Assembly: GCA_037157565.1 (NCBI GenBank)
Contig: JAZHRO010000056.1
Location: 29,883,501 to 29,947,500 of the forward strand
Length of the DNA stretch: 64,000 nucleotides
From: Thalassia testudinum
Lineage: Eukaryota; Streptophyta; Magnoliopsida; Alismatales; Hydrocharitaceae
Direction of reading: 5' to 3'
The stretch's first letter is position 1; each line of letters starts with the position of its first letter. Below the pieces are notes generated by a model. That model did not search any database. It saw only the letters and a program-made list of their open reading frames with translations, and was not told the origin of the DNA. Both the position numbers and the translations under genes were made by a program. Positions 45,566 to 56,970 of this stretch are shown piece after piece.

Positions 45566-45660
45566 ATCGTAGCCTCAATTAACCGTTTAATTCAAACCCA
45601 TAAATGGTCTTAAATGTTTAAGTCTAAAGCACATTCACAAATTCACCTAAGTCCTTGGGC
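45566..45660. other. Short unassigned spacer
   Basis: Begins with the right ATCGT. It is the continuation of 40538-40611 once the solo LTR is removed. Not recognised. Confidence 0.45.
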
Positions 45661-46003
45661 ATCGTTTCCAAGACCAAAACCCCCTTCCTCCCACAGAAAT
45701 CCTATCCTCTTTCTCTCTCTAAACCTAATCGGGTAATCAAATCAGAGCCCAGACCTACGTACATGTGGGCACGGGCTAGGGTGTGCGGTATGCATGCATG
45801 GGGACCCGACCCCCATGTTCTGAGTGAAGAGGGAATGGGCATGAAATGTTAAATAGCAAAATCCAATTTATCTGCCATCGATGTGGGACTATCTAGAGTG
45901 AAGCTTCTTTGTGTGCAGCTGCAAGTGATGTGCTTCTAATTGATGGTTCTGCTTCTGTTGTGTCTTTCAATCGAGGGTCCAGGATGCTACATGGGATGGC
46001 TCC
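45661..46003 (-). mobile_element. A-like LTR fragment (-), left piece
   Basis: Minus-strand homology to the middle of the A LTR: CTTTCTCTCT, CTAATCGGGTAATC, AGCCCAGACC and CGATGTGGGACTATCT match the corresponding complement of A. Truncated on the left. Element B is inserted at 46004. Confidence 0.65.
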
Positions 46004-46399
46004 TGATAAATACACATTTATTCATGATAAAATGTTTATTTTTGTGAGTTCCTAAGCTTAACAATGCATTCCACATTATAAATATTAGAATAAATTGTAT
46101 AAATTATAGGTTAATTTGCTCCTTTTTATGGCCAAGGAGAAGGAGATTTATTTTCGGGTCTCGGATTGACGATCGGAGTCCAATGCCTCCAAAATCGCCT
46201 TGATCGGAGTCCCGTAGTACTTTATGTAGTATGAGGAAGATCAAAGGCCATGGGGTAAGGTGGCACCAATCCAAACCTCAGATGCCAAATTTGACCACAC
46301 AGATAGATCCAGATCAACGATCGCAGCCTAATAAGGCATACATCAATCCAATCCAACGTTCGTGGTGCCACCTACAAAGCAAAGAAGATGGACAGCCAT

Positions 46400-46421
46400 G
46401 ATGGTGCCACGTGGCACCATC
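46400..46421. promoter_or_regulatory. Perfect 22-bp palindrome with G-box core in U3 of B
   Basis: Arms GATGGTGCCAC/GTGGCACCATC. The centre GCCACGTGGC is the plant G-box bound by bZIP and bHLH factors. The 3' LTR copy (about 55726-55747) has lost the core; H has CACATG there. Confidence 0.75.
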
Positions 46422-46983
46422 ACAATCACCCAACACCGGCCACAGCCATCGCTCATCCCTAAAGAGTAACGCCACAAGAAGATCTTGACCATTGGATTGT
46501 GATCCAACAGTCGAGAGCACCTGGACATCAATTGCGGCCATTCAACTATCCATGCCCACAGCGTAGCAGTCAAAGATGCAACTTGCAAACTCCAAGCACG
46601 AGTTCGAGACCCGCTGCACGTCCAATTCTCAGTGGGGGAGTGCACTGCTGAAATAGGAGCGTCCGATGGCTATCCGATGGCGAAGAGAGCGGCAACATGG
46701 CATGACGAGCTCCATGCAAAGCAGACGCGAGATCCGACGCGTGGTGCGATGCATGATCGTATGTATGCTTGAGGTGCAATCAGTGAACATGATCTCCATG
46801 CTATGTCAGCTGTCCGTCTTTGATCCAACGGCTGCCATCCATCCTTGCCATAGCTAGTAGTGCATGCACGCTGCACATGCGTATGTGAGTGCTAGCTAGC
46901 CTTCAGCGACATTTGCGGTGAAGCTACAGCGACAATTTTAAATGTCACTATTGACCCGTGACTTTATGTTGCCTCCTCTCCAC

Positions 46984-46991
46984 TATAAAAG
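46984..46991 (+). promoter_or_regulatory. TATA box of the 5' LTR of B
   Basis: CACTATAAAAGGACCACC. The 3' LTR reads TATGAAAG at 56294-56301, so its promoter is probably impaired. Confidence 0.72.
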
Positions 46992-47644
46992 GACCACCAC
47001 CCCTCCCATTGTTCTAAATCTCTTCCTCTTCTTCCCACACCTCCTCTAAAGCTCTAAGGAGCTGGTCACAAGCCTGAGATGCTCCTTAAAGTAGAAAAGT
47101 ATAATATTTTCGTACTTCTCACCACCCTTCATGAAGCATCCCGTGGTCCTCTTCTCACCCCAATTCGGAAGTAGATCCTCGCCGTGATGCCTTCCTGCCC
47201 CATCGTTCTTCCTTGAACTCCTCAACACATTCATTCAAGCATTCTTAAAGCGAATCGTTCTCCAAGCAGCTGCCAAGGGGGATTATTCTCATCTCTCTCT
47301 ATCTTTTTTCGCTTTCTAGTGTAGTTGTAATTTCTTGATTATCTGTAGCAAACTCTAGTTTGATATATATTGATATTCTCTCCCTTATTCTGGTAGAGTA
47401 GATTAGATTATATAATAATAATTTTGCCTTATAAAAATACCAAAAAAATCACAATAGATAAAAGCACCAAAAACAAATAAAAGCAAATGTGGAATTACAA
47501 AACCAAACGTTCGACTCTCCGTGTTTGACCCGAGACTCACCTCGAGTTTCAATTATAAATTTTATTTAGTAGCGAATTTTTACTCACTACGACGACATGT
47601 TTTCAACTCAAATATTTTCGCGTAGAAAATCTCACTAATCATTT

Positions 47645-47662
47645 TGGCGCCATTGCCAGGGA
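47645..47662 (+). promoter_or_regulatory. Primer binding site of B
   Basis: TGGCGCCATTGCCAGGGA, tRNA-Asp type, starting 3 nt after the LTR end. Confidence 0.87.
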
Positions 47663-48466
47663 GGCAACGCTCTTTAGTTTTTCCCATGCTTTCTGCTTTA
47701 CTTAACGTTTTAGCTCACTTTGCTCCTTTCTTTCTGTGATTACAGGTACCCTTCCAAGTTGAGCCAAAGCGGAATAGATCGAAATAAAGTATGGTTAGAA
47801 GGTTCTGTAAGTGTATTCCCCCATTCCCCAGACCATAGATTTCATTTCACCATACTAATAAATCAAACCCAAATCGACTTAAGTGCTTGCATAAACCCAA
47901 GGTTAGAAATTGGTTGTTTGATTATCACTCCTCCCACCTCACCCCTCGCATGTGTACATATATGTATAAAAATTCTTTATCTAATTGTGGGACATAAATT
48001 AAAATCTATACACCTCACACACCCAAAATTTCTCATCCTAAGGCACATAATCACTTTGATTCTACCACTTAACCAGGATCTGACTTGTGGACCTGGTACA
48101 CTTGAACTTAATACACATAAGTGAGTAGAAATCTGATTAGGTTAAGACATTGTGTGCCTGAATTTGTGGTGCGAATAGGCCAATTGATTGATTTGTTTGG
48201 GCCGCACCACTTAATTTAAAACTGATTCGTCAAATAGCTTACTAGTTAGGGTTCAATTTTTAGGAACTAACCAGGCACTCCACATTCTTTTTAAGTTTTA
48301 AAGGAATATATCATCACCAGCACTTTCAAAACTTGGTGTGCCTTCGGAACTTGATTGAATATACCTAAACTTGAACCCTAAAAGCTACTAAACAAGGACA
48401 AACCCAAAAAGACACATTATCAAAACCCTATTTGAAAACCCTGGTTGTGTACGCACGCACATTAAT
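47663..48466 (+). other. Leader of B, first part
   Basis: Non-coding, homologous to the minus strand of H at 26475-27245. A 134-codon frame (47720-48124) has no recognisable domain and I treat it as chance. Confidence 0.7.
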
Positions 48467-50239
48467 TGTATCTTTTAGGTTTGTTAATAACTATATTAAG
48501 TTATAGAATGTTTGCATGCATCATGATTTAGGTTTACATCTATTCTATAACTTAATATGTTCTTTTTATGTGCAGGAAAAATAATTGGCTAAAGGAGGAG
48601 AAAAGGGTAAATTACCCTTTCAAATAACCGGCGGCTATTCTTTTCACCATCCTCCGGGTACCCTCAATAGCCGCCGACTAGAAATAGTTAAGGGATTTGA
48701 AAATCCCTTAACTCTCGTTGGCGCAAACCAGGAGGAGTTAAAAGAAGAGGTGGAGAAAGAGGAGAGAAGATCATCCAGGGAGAGAAGAACTTTCACCATC
48801 TTCTCCAGCGTGCACTGTGGATCTACAACTTCCTACCGCACCAAGCGCCCTGCAAGCATCCTTCTCCAGTGCCTCCCCATAGGCATGTGCCTCTGCAAGC
48901 ACCTGCAGCCATGCCCTAGCACCCTCTGCAGACTACCTAGCCACCTGCGCCCGCAAGCACGTACCACCCACACCACCAGAAGCCCGCGCCATCTGCAGGC
49001 ATGCCCCCTCCTCCCTGCAGAGCACCCTCTCTCCCGCAAGCGTCCAACGCTTGATCCAACACCGCCCGTAGGTGTGCGCGCACCTCCCTTCAAGCGCCTC
49101 CTCTTTCCCGCCCGCAGCTCCTGCAGGCACGCACCCTCTCGCCCACATGCCTGCAGGTGCTACATCGCATCACTATGCACGCTCCTGCACCTTACCAAGC
49201 CTGTAGCCACCTCAGGCGCATCCGCCTGCATTACTGCAGGCGCTAGCACCGTGCCACTCGCACCTCCCTGCAGCGCACGCCTGCAGCCACCTTCAAGCGC
49301 CCGCAAGCAACGCCCAACCCTGCAAGTGCCTACAGCCGCGCCCTAGCGCAGCACTGCAGACCTGCCAGCACCTTCAACCTCCTTGCAAGCGTCTGCCCGC
49401 CATCATCGCAGATCTGCGCAGTCGCCTGCTTCGCTCCCCCCAGCCACTCCCTAGCGCAGCACCGCAGGCTCCTTGCAGCACATGCCTCCAGCCGTGCTTA
49501 AAGGCACTGCGCTCCTTCACGATCGCTAGCAGCCACCTGCAGGTGCCCTTCTCCAACACCTCCCCGCAGCAGCGCAGCTATAGTAGGCAGCCTCCTCTGG
49601 TCCCTTCTCCTCTTCCAGCCAGCCACCTCCGTCGACACCGCAGCCTCCATCGGATAGCCCTCATCCTCGTCAACCTCCCTAGCCTCTCCAATGCCCGCCG
49701 GTGCTCTCTCTCTCTCTCGTGAGGAGGAGAGAGAGCAAATGCTCTGTTTTGAAGTTAATTAAAATTTACATTCACTGCCATTGCCACAAAATTTTATTTT
49801 CTTATTTATTATTATTTTATTATGGCAGAATTGCGCATGCACACTCATATTTCTTTATAATTGCATGTTATTGATATTCACTTATTTTAAGATTGATTTT
49901 GGGATCAATCCGTGCACCGATTCTCTCTAGTATATGACACTTGAAAATTACTCAAAATCATCATATATTTATTGAAGATTTCAGTGAGGGAAAACTACAC
50001 ATATACCCTTATCTTTTTAAGTTATTGAGAATCTACTTTCCTTCGCATTTTATGTCAGATTTGAATAGGGATTTCGCACTTATCCAGAAGAATATAAAAT
50101 AATTAAGAGTTTATTGCATAATTGCCTCCCTGTGGACACGACCCGCTCTTCTGTGAGTGGTTATTTTCATTTTTTTTTATTAGTCGATTTTTCTAGCACT
50201 TAAATACTTCAACGCAAAGTGGAAAGTCGATTCGTTACA
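48467..50239 (+). mobile_element. C-related solo LTR (+) in the leader of B
   Basis: About 1.77 kb. The last ~110 bp (GTGGTTATTTTCATT, TTAGTCGATTTTTCTAGCAC, AAAGTCGATTCGTTACA) and the segment about 49745-49830 follow the LTR of C. The middle has the same C-rich composition. The start near TGTATCTTTTAGG is inferred from where homology to H stops; I found no clean 5-bp duplication, so the left limit is uncertain by tens of bases. Four hairpins lie in its first 250 bp. The 253-codon frame at 48585-49346 is judged compositional. Confidence 0.7.
48493..48712. repeat. Four successive hairpins at the start of the C-related LTR
   Basis: 48493-48509/48542-48558 (17-bp perfect arms, ATATTAAGTTATAGAAT); 48602-48610/48612-48620 (AAAGGGTAA, 9 bp); 48629-48639/48666-48676 (CGGCGGCTATT, 11 bp); 48687-48698/48701-48712 (GTTAAGGGATTT, 12 bp, loop GA). 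Confidence 0.85.
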
Positions 50240-50541
50240 ACCCATGTAAAGGGCCCATCACATTCTAAGGGCAGAATCATCCCAAGCCTAATTAAAATTG
50301 AGTAGATGTTGGCCTTAAGGATTAACTCGCTCTTTGTGACTCCAACTGAGATTTTTTTCGTTTAATCTACTTCTACCGATCCATCTAATGTCTAGCTAGG
50401 GGAGTAGTATCAAATGACCACAGTTGGGAGGTATCAAAGGAACCAGAGGTGCAAGCCAAAGGAGGAAGCTTCTCCCTAATCGTTCCCTTTAATTGGTTGG
50501 ATTGACTTGATAGATGTAGACCAAAGCATTTCTTTCATCTC
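50240..50541 (+). other. Leader of B, second part
   Basis: Non-coding. Aligns with the minus strand of 13060-13402 in H. Confidence 0.75.
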
Positions 50542-52073
50542 AAGATGGCTTTTGATCTGTTTTGGTGAAGATCTTTTGTGACATTTCAGGTTTATGTTTG
50601 AACAAAGACAAGTCTATTTTGATCTATTTTGGTATGAATGAACAGGAGTAGATGGAATTGGAGGGTACACTGGGCTCACCCCATACTAAATTGCCTCTGA
50701 GATGCCTTGGATTACCTTTAAGGGCTACAAAACTGAAAATTCAGACTGGAATGTCCTGTTCGAGAAGGTGGCTAAAAAGCTAAAAGGGTGGAGTAGTAAA
50801 TTCCTATCTAAGGGTGGGAGACTGATTTTTCTCAACTAGGTTATCACTACCATACCAATCTTTTACTTCAGCATATTTAAGGCCTCGAAATGCATCTGGA
50901 AGAGATTGTATATTATGAGGAAGAGGTTCTTCTGGAAAGGAGTAGGACACGAGGGCAGGTTCATGCAGCCCATCAGATGGAACACTATCTGCAGACCAAA
51001 GGAGGCTAGGGGTTGGGAATTAAAGCATTAAAAGAGTTCAATGAGGCCCTACTACTGAAATGGGCCATCAGAATTTTGGATTGCAAGGAAGGGTAGATGG
51101 ATGATCCGATCAGGGACAGCTATGTGGGATCTAATAGCTGTCTGCAAAGGCCTTAGCCGAAGAGGCCCTCCCCCTTTTGGCGATTAGTGATTTCTGCAAT
51201 CACCTGTTACTGGCATCTGCTACAACCTAAACTTGGAGATGGAAGATGTTTTAGCTTATGGAATGAGAGGTGGTCTGAATTGGGCCTGCTGAAAGAGACC
51301 TTCCCGAGGGTGTATGGTGCTGCTGCTGACAAAGATGCCACAGTTAGCAGTCTGTGGTCCCAGGCTGAAGGTTGCTGGCGGTTGGAAGGGCTACAACAGT
51401 GCAGGCCGGGCACTCGACTATGGGAGGAGAGGCAGGAACTGATGGAGAAACTGCAGCAGCTATATCTTATGACAGATGTGAAGGACACATACTGCTGGCA
51501 GGGTATTTTCTCAGTGACGCAGGCATATGAAAAAATTATTAGATCTAACAATGATGTGGAATGGGATCTTATCGACAGAAAGATTTGGCTTTTGAGAATT
51601 CCTCTGAAGGTCCAGATTTTCCTGTGGCTTTGTAGACGAGAAGGGTTGATCACTGGCGATCTTAGGCATAGATGGATGGGGATTGATCTGAATGCTTGCC
51701 CACTATGTGGATTACACTCTGATAGTGCAACACACATCTTCTCCTCTTGCTTGATCACGTATAAAATCTGGAGGTTGGTGTGCTTAGAACCCCTCCCTCC
51801 CTGGGATGCTATGTGGCAGAGGTTCATCAACCCTATTCGACCATTGGGGGCTATGGCAACCGTTCTGTGGTGTGTGTGGAGGGCACGGAATGATAAGTTG
51901 TTTCAGGGGAGACCGGTGAGATGTGAGAAAGTTGTAAAGGAATGTTGGTCTCTCATACATAGTTGGGCAACTTTTTTGTAATACTCTTTTGATATGCAAT
52001 ACAATACCCTCCGGATCGCTATCGGTTTATGATAGCAATCCTCACTGATTAAAAAAAAAAAGATGGCTTTTGA
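50542..52073 (+). mobile_element. 5'-truncated LINE with 14-bp target duplication
   Basis: AAGATGGCTTTTGA at 50542-50555 and 52060-52073 flanks about 1.5 kb ending in an A tail (52051-52060). Removing one copy restores homology to H (GAGAGTCTGTAGGTCTTTAG against GAGATTCTGTAGACCTTTAG). Target-primed insertion of a non-LTR element on the + strand. Confidence 0.93.
50670..51981 (+). pseudogene. LINE ORF2 C-terminal part: RT thumb and zf-RVT domain
   Basis: End of a plant L1-type reverse transcriptase. Upstream, in broken frames: CLGLPLRATKLKI, LFEKVAKKLKGWSSKFLSKG, GGRLIFLN, FFWKGVGHEGRF (about 50700-50960), with stops and at least one frameshift. The last 264 codons (51187-51981) are open: WHLLQPKLGDGRCFSLWNER near the start, then the zf-RVT module IWLLRIPLKVQIFLWLCRRE, DLRHRWMGIDLNACPLCGLH (the CPLC pair) and ATHIFSSC, ending VLWCVWRARNDKLFQGRP and the terminal Trp-rich stretch. 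The endonuclease and RT palm are missing by 5' truncation. Dead copy. Confidence 0.9.
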
Positions 52074-52170
52074 GAGTCTGTAGGTCTTTAGACTACCCAC
52101 CTAAGGACAAGTTTGGTTTGATTGTACTGCAGGGCACCTTTCTCTTCTCTATTTTCCCTCCTACTTTGCC
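52074..52170 (+). other. Leader of B, third part
   Basis: Non-coding, homologous to the minus strand of 12925-13060 in H for about 90 bp, up to the ATG of the ORF. Confidence 0.65.
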
Positions 52171-53820
52171 ATGGATCCTTCCACATCCTACTCACATTTC
52201 TGCTCTTACCCTCCTACCACCACTTATCCTTAAGATGATTACTATCCCGACCCACCTTATGACTACCCATCTCCTAGTCGGGATAACTTTGATTGGGGAT
52301 ATGATTTTGGTCCTCAGTGTCTAGGGCCTAACCCTAGATAATAAGATTATGATTATTATCCTTCCCATGCTTACATTGACTATAGATCTCCCCCTTTTGA
52401 TGATCAACCTAACCCATCTACAATTAAGAACGATATGATGATTATAACTCTTACCCTCCCTAGGATTATAATGGATATAGGTCACCACCCTTCTTTCAAC
52501 AACCCAAAATGACCTATTATCAGGGAGGGCCCTAAGAACCTCAATTCCTTGGCACCCCTAGATTGAACCCAAACCCACCCAACCCTAAACTGAACCATTT
52601 GGTTCAGGTGAACCAGGTCCAAGATAGGTGTTGGCCAATTTGAGGAACACCATATATCTTTAATAACCCAGCCAACACCCTGCAATGAAGAATTGGAAAC
52701 CTTGATTGAAATGATTGACGATCTAAATAGTTCGTTATTGGATTGGCTCCAAGATATTGAGGATAAGGGCCCGGGTGAGTTTTTGCTTGGGAAATTATCA
52801 AGATTGAGGATGAAATTCGTGGTTGCCCTATTCTAATCTTAGGATGATTCCTAGGATGAACGCCCTTCAGTGGAGCCAATGTCAGAACCTGCTCCAGCAC
52901 CTACAAGGGGGGACATATTTTATGTGATCGAGGATGACTAGGCTAGTTTAGAGCAACCGATTGAGGATGATGTAATTTTCTCACCTGGGATCCTCAAGCT
53001 AGGGAACAAGGAAAAATACGTCTCCATGGACCAAGAAATGATAGATAATGTTGAGACATGTGTAAATGAGGATTAAGAATTCTTTGACTCTGAGGGTGAA
53101 AAATCTTTAGGTGAAGCCTCACTTGAGCTTAAGGAGGATGATTTTAGTGAGACAAATGGGCCAAAGGAACTTGATCAACCACTTGATGGCCCTATAAATG
53201 AGGAATTTGATTTGGTTGGGGTTAACTTGGAGGATAAAAATTTTGATTTACTAGAAGATTCAATCAGTAGCCTCACTCCTCAACCATACACCAAAGAGCT
53301 AAATGATGATACTTTTGAAATCATTGAACCCAAGTCAATCCTGATTCAGCCACAATTGTTTAACTTGGATATTTTAGGTGGGGTGTACAACAATCTAGAG
53401 GTCCCGGAAACATTGATTTTGGAGGGTAGAAATTTTGAAATAAAAATCTAGGAGGCTTCTTCTGAGGGAAAAACAATTTTGGATCTAAGGGTTCCTATTG
53501 ACCTAAAACCACCAACCTTCTACCAGAACCCTTATGATATATTCAACTCTGAGGATGTGTAACCCAAGCTCAAATTAATTGATTATCTTTTTGACCTAAA
53601 CCCTAAGTGGACAGCCAAACCTACTGAACTAGATCTATCTATTGTCCACCATTTTAGACTTGGGTTACACACCATAAAACCATAGGCCCGACCCTACAAG
53701 CACAACAATCTCCGATTCTGCGTGATTTTCATCCAGAACCTTAGAACTAATCAACCCTGGGGCATGGGTCTACACCATAATCTAGTCCACATATGTGGAC
53801 ACCTGGTGGAAGGGTCTTGA
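52171..53820 (+). pseudogene. Acidic Tyr/Asp/Pro-rich ORF of element B, unknown product, broken
   Basis: I do not recognise it. From ATG 52171 (MDPSTSYSHFCSYPPTTTYP) to TGA 53818-53820, about 550 codons if the breaks are ignored: stops near 52231 and 52336, a shift to another frame at about 52430-52690, more stops near 52840-52855, 52939, 53074, 53449 and 53561. The first 170 residues are rich in Tyr, Asp, Pro and Gly (DDYYPDPPYDYPSPSRDN). The rest is acidic (ETLIEMIDDLNSSLLDWLQD; EEFDLVGVNLEDKNFDLLED). The longest open piece is 79 codons at 53212-53451. No zinc knuckle, DLGAS, FMDD or DDE motif is seen. It sits where gag would be, so a Gag-like or accessory role is possible. Composition without repeats over 500 codons suggests a former real protein. 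Confidence 0.6.
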
Positions 53821-54452
53821 TATCAATCTTCTTATTTTGATCTTGACCTACACCTGTGAATTCTTAACATCTTCTTTATTTGTATATTATGCTTAATTGA
53901 AGGCATTAAACTTAGCACGTGTGTATACTATACTTTCTTTGTGGCACCGACCAGATTTTCATGAAATTCATGTGATATTTTGTTTATTCTGCCCTTTTTA
54001 TGTTTTTATTTTTACAACGAGGACATTGCATCAGTTAGGCATGGGGGGGTAGGTACTTAATCCAAAACTTATTTTGTTAGCTCCATAGAATTTTTCATTT
54101 TCTTTAAAAAGAAATTAAAAATAAAAAAAAACATAGAATTAGGAGAAGAGAACTTAGGCCTTAGGAGTTATTAACTTTAGGAAATAATACGATAGGACTT
54201 GAATACTTAGACTCTTCAGGTCTTTGGTCTTAACCAGCCTAGGGGTCCGCTAAAATGTGGACTTGTTTCTCGAGTCCTCGCTAGGTTAATTTATTTTAAT
54301 TTGGCTAATAAATTACGGTGATAAGTACATGACTTATCAACCTGCCCTCTGATTTAAGGGGACTTTGAGTCTAAAGCATCTACACCCTATTTACACTGAC
54401 TCACTTTCTGATGATTTTTATGAAAATTAGGTAGCTAATAAACTTTCTAGGG
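53821..54452 (+). other. 3' region of B with Boxes 1 and 2
   Basis: Box 1 remnant GGCATTAAACTTAGCACG (53902-53919), without the GGGAGGCAACCC part. Box 2 AACGAGGACATTGCATCAG then TTAGGCATGGGGGGG (54016-54049). No gene. Confidence 0.65.
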
Positions 54453-54738
54453 TAGTATGGCTGGCAAGCAATCGTGGGTAATAGCCCATTGGCTGGTTGT
54501 CTAGAGTCCAGCTACATGACCATTTTCTTTGTACTCCCTTTAGGCAAATCTTAGATCAGGGATGCCACCTAATCAGAAAAAGAAAAAATGTATATATATT
54601 CAAAAAAATAAAATAAAAATAAAAAAATAAGAAAGTAGAAAAGGAAAAAAATAAATAAGCTAGACTTCACTACACGAGTATGGTTGGCAAGTTCCTGTGA
54701 GTTTGACACTCCATTGACTGGTTATCCAGAGCCCAGCT
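54453..54738 (+). repeat. Duplicated ~60-nt foldable motif in B
   Basis: Copies at 54453-54512 and 54678-54738: GTATGGCTGGCAAG ... CGTGGGTAATAGCCCATTGG ... GAGTCCAGCT, and GTATGGTTGGCAAG ... GTGAGTTTGACACTCCATTG ... GAGCCCAGCTC. Counterparts in G at 37687-37913 (minus strand). About 170 bp of A-rich sequence lies between the copies. Confidence 0.85.
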
Positions 54739-55242
54739 CACAAAAATGTACAAATAATTCCCAAAACACTTAGGGAAGAAGTGGAGAAGTAGAATAAATT
54801 GGGGAGATATATACTGGGTTCGTGCTTGTGTTCACCCCATAAAAAAAAAATTAAGTTGGGAGAAAGCTACCAATCGGAAAGATAAACCTTTAGGTAGAAA
54901 CTTTTAAGTCACTTATGGTCGTAGAAACCTGAAGTTCATTTTAACTGCCGCTTAGTGAGTCCATCACTTTTCGCAAGATGCTTAGAACTTAAAGCACTTT
55001 TTGAGTCTTGGGTGGGTTGGGTAGCCGTAGAAAGCTACCTCGAAACTCTAAACTGAAAAATGGATTTGTTTTTGTATGGAATGAGGCGAGGACTTGGGTG
55101 GTATGCATTTTGGCAGGCGCTCGGGCACTATTGAGTCTTTGTAATTAGGTCCTTAGTTGAAATTTTATATTATTAATAAACAACTTAGGCATAAGTAATT
55201 GAATCCTAATTCTAATTTTATACACAACATATAATTTAGTTT

Positions 55243-55276
55243 TGTTAGGGACTAACAAAAGATAGGCTTGGGTTTA
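55243..55276 (+). promoter_or_regulatory. Purine motif next to the 3' LTR of B
   Basis: TGTTAGGGACTAACAAAAG then ATAGGCTTGGGTTTA before TGATAAATAC. The G run is weaker than in G or E2. Confidence 0.68.
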
Positions 55277-56970
55277 TGATAAATACACATTTATTAATGA
55301 AAAAATGTCTATTTATGCAAGTTCTTAAGCTTAACATTGCATTCCACATTATAAATATTGCATAGCATGCATCATTCTTCATTCAGGATAGATTGCATAA
55401 ATTATAGGTTAATTTGCTCATTTTTTTGGCTAGGGAGGAGATTTATTTCGAGGCCTCGGATTGACGATCCGACCATACAGATGCGATCAGGACAACAATC
55501 CAAGTCCAATGCCTCCAAAATTGCCTTGATCAGAGTCCCATAGTGCCTTATGTAGTTCGAGGAAGATCAAAGGCCAAGAGGCAATGTGGTGCCAATCTGA
55601 ACCTCAGATGCCAAATCGAACCACACGGATGGATTCGAATTAACGATCGTAGCCCAACGGTGCATACATCAATCCAATTCGACATCCGTGGTGCTAGCTA
55701 CAAAGCAAAGAAGATGGACGGCTATGATGACACCATTTGGTGCCATCATAGCCACCCAACACCAGCCATAACCACCACTCATTCGTAAAAAGTAACACTG
55801 CAAGAAGATTTCCACTGTTGGATTGTGATCCAATGGTCGAGAGTACTTGGTCATCAATCGTGTCCGCTCGACTGTCTACGCCCACATTGCAGTGGTTGAA
55901 GACTCAACTCGCAAACTCATGGTGTGAGTTCGAGAACCATTGTGCCATTCAATTCTTAGCGAGGGAGTGCATCGTTAAAATAGGAGAGTCCGATGGTGAT
56001 CTGATGGTGAAGAGAGAGGTGATGGGGCATGACAACTACTGCGGGATGCAGACGCGAGTTCCGACACATGGTGCGATGTGCAATTGTACGCACGCTTGAG
56101 GTGTGATCTGTGAGCGTGATCTCCGCACCAGCTCAGCCATCCATCTCTGATCCAATGGCTGCTATCCATCCTCACTGTAGCTAGCAGTGCACACATGTGG
56201 CACGCACGTTCAGCGACATTTATGGTGGAGCTACAGAGACAAATGTAAATGTTACTGTTGACTCGTGACTTTATTTTGCCTCCTCTCCTCTACTATGAAA
56301 GGACCACCACCCCTCCCATTCTTCTTCATCTCTTCCACTTCTTCCTACTCCTCCTCCAAAGCTCTAAGGAGTTGGTCCCAAGCCCAAGATGCTCCTTGGA
56401 GTAGAAAAGTAAAATATTTTCCCACTTCCCCCCTTCATGGAGCATCCCGTGGTCATCCTCTCACCCTGATCTGGAAGTAGAACCACGTTGTGATGCCATC
56501 CTACCCCATCCTCCTTCCTTTGACGCTATTTTTATACCTTTAACTAGTCACCACCTTCATCCAGGCATCGTCAAAGCAGTCATCCTCCAAGCAGCCGTTG
56601 AGGGGGATTCTTCTCTTCTCTCCCTATCTTTTTTCACTTTCTAGCGTAGTTGTAATTTCTTGATTATCTGTAGCAAACTCTAGTTAGATATATTTATTGA
56701 TATTCTCTCTCTCTCATTTTGCTAGAGTAGATTAGATTAGATAACAATTATTTTGCCTTATAAAGATACCAAAAAAATCACAAAAGATAAAAATAGCAAA
56801 AACAAATAAAAGCAAATGCGGATTTAGAAAACCAAACATTCGCCTCCCCATGTTTGACCAAGGACTGACTTGAAGTTTCAGTTATAAATTTTATCTGGTA
56901 GTGGATTTTTATGCACTACGACGACAGGTTTTCAACTCAAATCTTTTCGCATACAAAATCTCTCTAATCA
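55277..56970 (+). repeat. 3' LTR of element B
   Basis: 1694 bp, TGATAAATACACATTTATTA to CTCTCTAATCA. Aligns with 46004-47641 with many substitutions and small indels, including loss of the G-box core and a TATA change, so the insertion is not recent. Confidence 0.9.

Larger units (their letters stand above)
46004..47641 (+). repeat. 5' LTR of element B
   Basis: TGATAAATACACATTTATTC to CTCACTAATCA. TATAAAAG at 46984-46991. U3 carries the G-box palindrome at 46400-46421 and dyads at about 46485-46520 and 46812-46845. Confidence 0.9.
46004..56970 (+). mobile_element. Element B: complete non-autonomous LTR element with an acidic ORF
   Basis: LTRs of 1638 and 1694 bp, primer site at 47645, purine motif before the 3' LTR, flanks GCTCC (45999-46003) and GTTCC (56971-56975), a duplication with one change. 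10,967 bp including two later insertions; about 7.7 kb without them. No protease, RT, RNase H or integrase was found, so it would depend on another element. The 3' boxes match those of A, D and G. Confidence 0.88.

Noticed and set aside
48585..49346. 253-codon open frame in the leader of element B
   Set aside because: Lies in the C-rich middle of an LTR-like insert. Stop codons are rare there because of composition, the start is inside the hairpin cluster, and no domain is seen.
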